A DNA stretch of 5,259 nucleotides, taken from the NCBI GenBank assembly GCA_007123975.1, contig SLFZ01000126.1:1-5259 (forward strand). Reading direction: 5' to 3'. A program made the translations under genes and the position numbers. Shown one piece after another: positions 4,487 through 5,259 of the stretch. The DNA is from Candidatus Izemoplasma sp. GTDB lineage: Bacteria > Bacillota_I > Bacilli_A > Izemoplasmatales > Izemoplasmataceae. Position 1 is the stretch's first letter, and each line of letters begins with the position of its first letter. The notes under the pieces are model-generated. The model made no database searches and was not told where the DNA came from. It saw only the letters and a list, made by a program, of their open reading frames with translations.

Positions 4487-5259
4487 ATGGAAACAAAACT
4501 TAAACGTGAAATCGGTGTCTTTGGCGGCGTTTCTCTATTGACGGGAATCATGGTCGCTTCGGGCATCTTTTTTATCGGTGCGCACGTGTTATGGCGCACG
4601 GAGTTCTCTGCCTCATTGGCGTTGTTGGCGTGGTTGTTGGGCGGTTTGATCACCTTGAGTTACGGGCTTATCTACGCTGAACTTGGCACGGCCATGCCGG
4701 AAGCCGGAGGATACTACGTTTACCTTCGCCGCGCGTATGGTAAACCGGTGGCGTTCATGGGTGGGTTTACCAACTTTATGTTGTTAAGCAGCGGCAGCAT
4801 CGCCGCGCTTGCGATTGCGTTTGCGCAAATTCTTAACGCGCTCTTTAGCGCCGCATTTGAAATGCCATTAACACATGGCGTGCAGATGTTAATCGGTGGC
4901 GTAATGATCGTTGGGTTGAGTTTGCTTAATGTGCTCGGTGTAAACATTTCGGCCGGGCTTCAAAAAGCGCTGTTGCTGGTGAAGGCCATTCCGCTTCTGA
5001 CGATTTTGATTCTCGGGCTTGCCATTGGTACGGCTGGGATCGATTGGAGTTTACCTGCCAACGTTGGGTTCTTCTCGGTGTTGACAATGATTGGGTTTGC
5101 GGTCATTGCTACGTTTTGGGCATTTGAGGGCTGGACGAACCTAAACACCGTCGCTGGCGAAGTGAAAGATCCGAAAAAGACCTTGCCGGTGTCGCTCATC
5201 ATCACCGTGTTATCGGTCACCACGCTGTATGTGCTTTTCAATGCAGCCATCATCAACAC
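4487..5259 (+). CDS. APC-superfamily amino-acid permease (partial, 3' end outside window)
   Basis: The first 257 residues of an amino acid-polyamine-organocation permease (AA_permease_2/LAT-like group), a secondary transporter that moves amino acids by symport or exchange. TM1 carries the broken-helix motif GIMVASGIFFIGAHVL (20-35; the family has GSGIF where this has ASGIF). Next come YAELGTAMPEAGGYYVYLRR (63-82) in the TM2-TM3 loop region and FWAFEGWTNLNTVAGEVKDP (210-229, before KKTLP), the TM6 signature with the following cytoplasmic loop. About seven membrane segments are visible; a full-length member has twelve and about 430-460 residues, so roughly 40% is missing. The start is taken at 4487, eight bases after AAAGGA (4473-4478). 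An in-frame ATG at 4481 (MCMETK) is too close to that site. SteT-like Ser/Thr exchange is one possibility, but the substrate is not readable from the sequence. Confidence 0.9.
   Translation, partial: METKLKREIGVFGGVSLLTGIMVASGIFFIGAHVLWRTEFSASLALLAWLLGGLITLSYGLIYAELGTAMPEAGGYYVYLRRAYGKPVAFMGGFTNFMLLSSGSIAALAIAFAQILNALFSAAFEMPLTHGVQMLIGGVMIVGLSLLNVLGVNISAGLQKALLLVKAIPLLTILILGLAIGTAGIDWSLPANVGFFSVLTMIGFAVIATFWAFEGWTNLNTVAGEVKDPKKTLPVSLIITVLSVTTLYVLFNAAIIN

Noticed and set aside
4450..5259. Minus-strand open frames opposite the permease gene
   Set aside because: They are shadows of a clear APC-family coding sequence; no ribosome site or recognisable protein is seen.

Overview
The window suggests a Gram-positive-type bacterium of the Bacillota or the neighbouring Mycoplasmatota. 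The evidence is AGGAGG-like ribosome sites, TATAAT-like (often TGn-extended) promoters, a lipoprotein with a LAAC lipobox and a cobalamin riboswitch that appears to work by transcription attenuation. Base composition looks balanced rather than AT-rich. UGA is used as a stop in two genes and Trp is read from UGG, so the Mycoplasma/Spiroplasma code is not in use. I cannot name a genus. 

Layout, left to right. (1) 1-953, minus strand: rpsB, ribosomal protein S2, cut by the window edge. It carries a long Lys/Pro/Ala/Glu tail that ends in a 12-bp tandem repeat. (2) 954-1126: the rpsB ribosome site, a leader that can fold into nested stems, its promoter, and the terminator of the upstream operon. 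The rpsB -35 lies inside that terminator hairpin. (3) 1127-3554, minus strand: a three-gene operon of an ECF-transporter S component, a small DUF4430 protein and a large lipoprotein. The lipoprotein has two DUF4430/transcobalamin beta-like domains followed by an alpha-helical toroid-like domain. (4) 3555-3947: a cobalamin riboswitch with terminator serving that operon, and two back-to-back promoters. (5) 3948-4388, plus strand: a dUTPase with its own promoter and terminator. (6) 4487-5259, plus strand: an APC-superfamily amino-acid permease, cut by the right edge.

The most interesting part is regions 3 and 4. The riboswitch ties the operon to vitamin B12 limitation. The lipoprotein's domains resemble those of animal transcobalamin and intrinsic factor, but in the order beta-beta-alpha instead of alpha-beta. 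The S component would carry the bound corrinoid across the membrane with an energizing module (EcfA/A'/T) encoded elsewhere. I infer a B12 capture-and-import system built on a transcobalamin-like surface receptor. The remaining genes look like ordinary housekeeping or transport genes.
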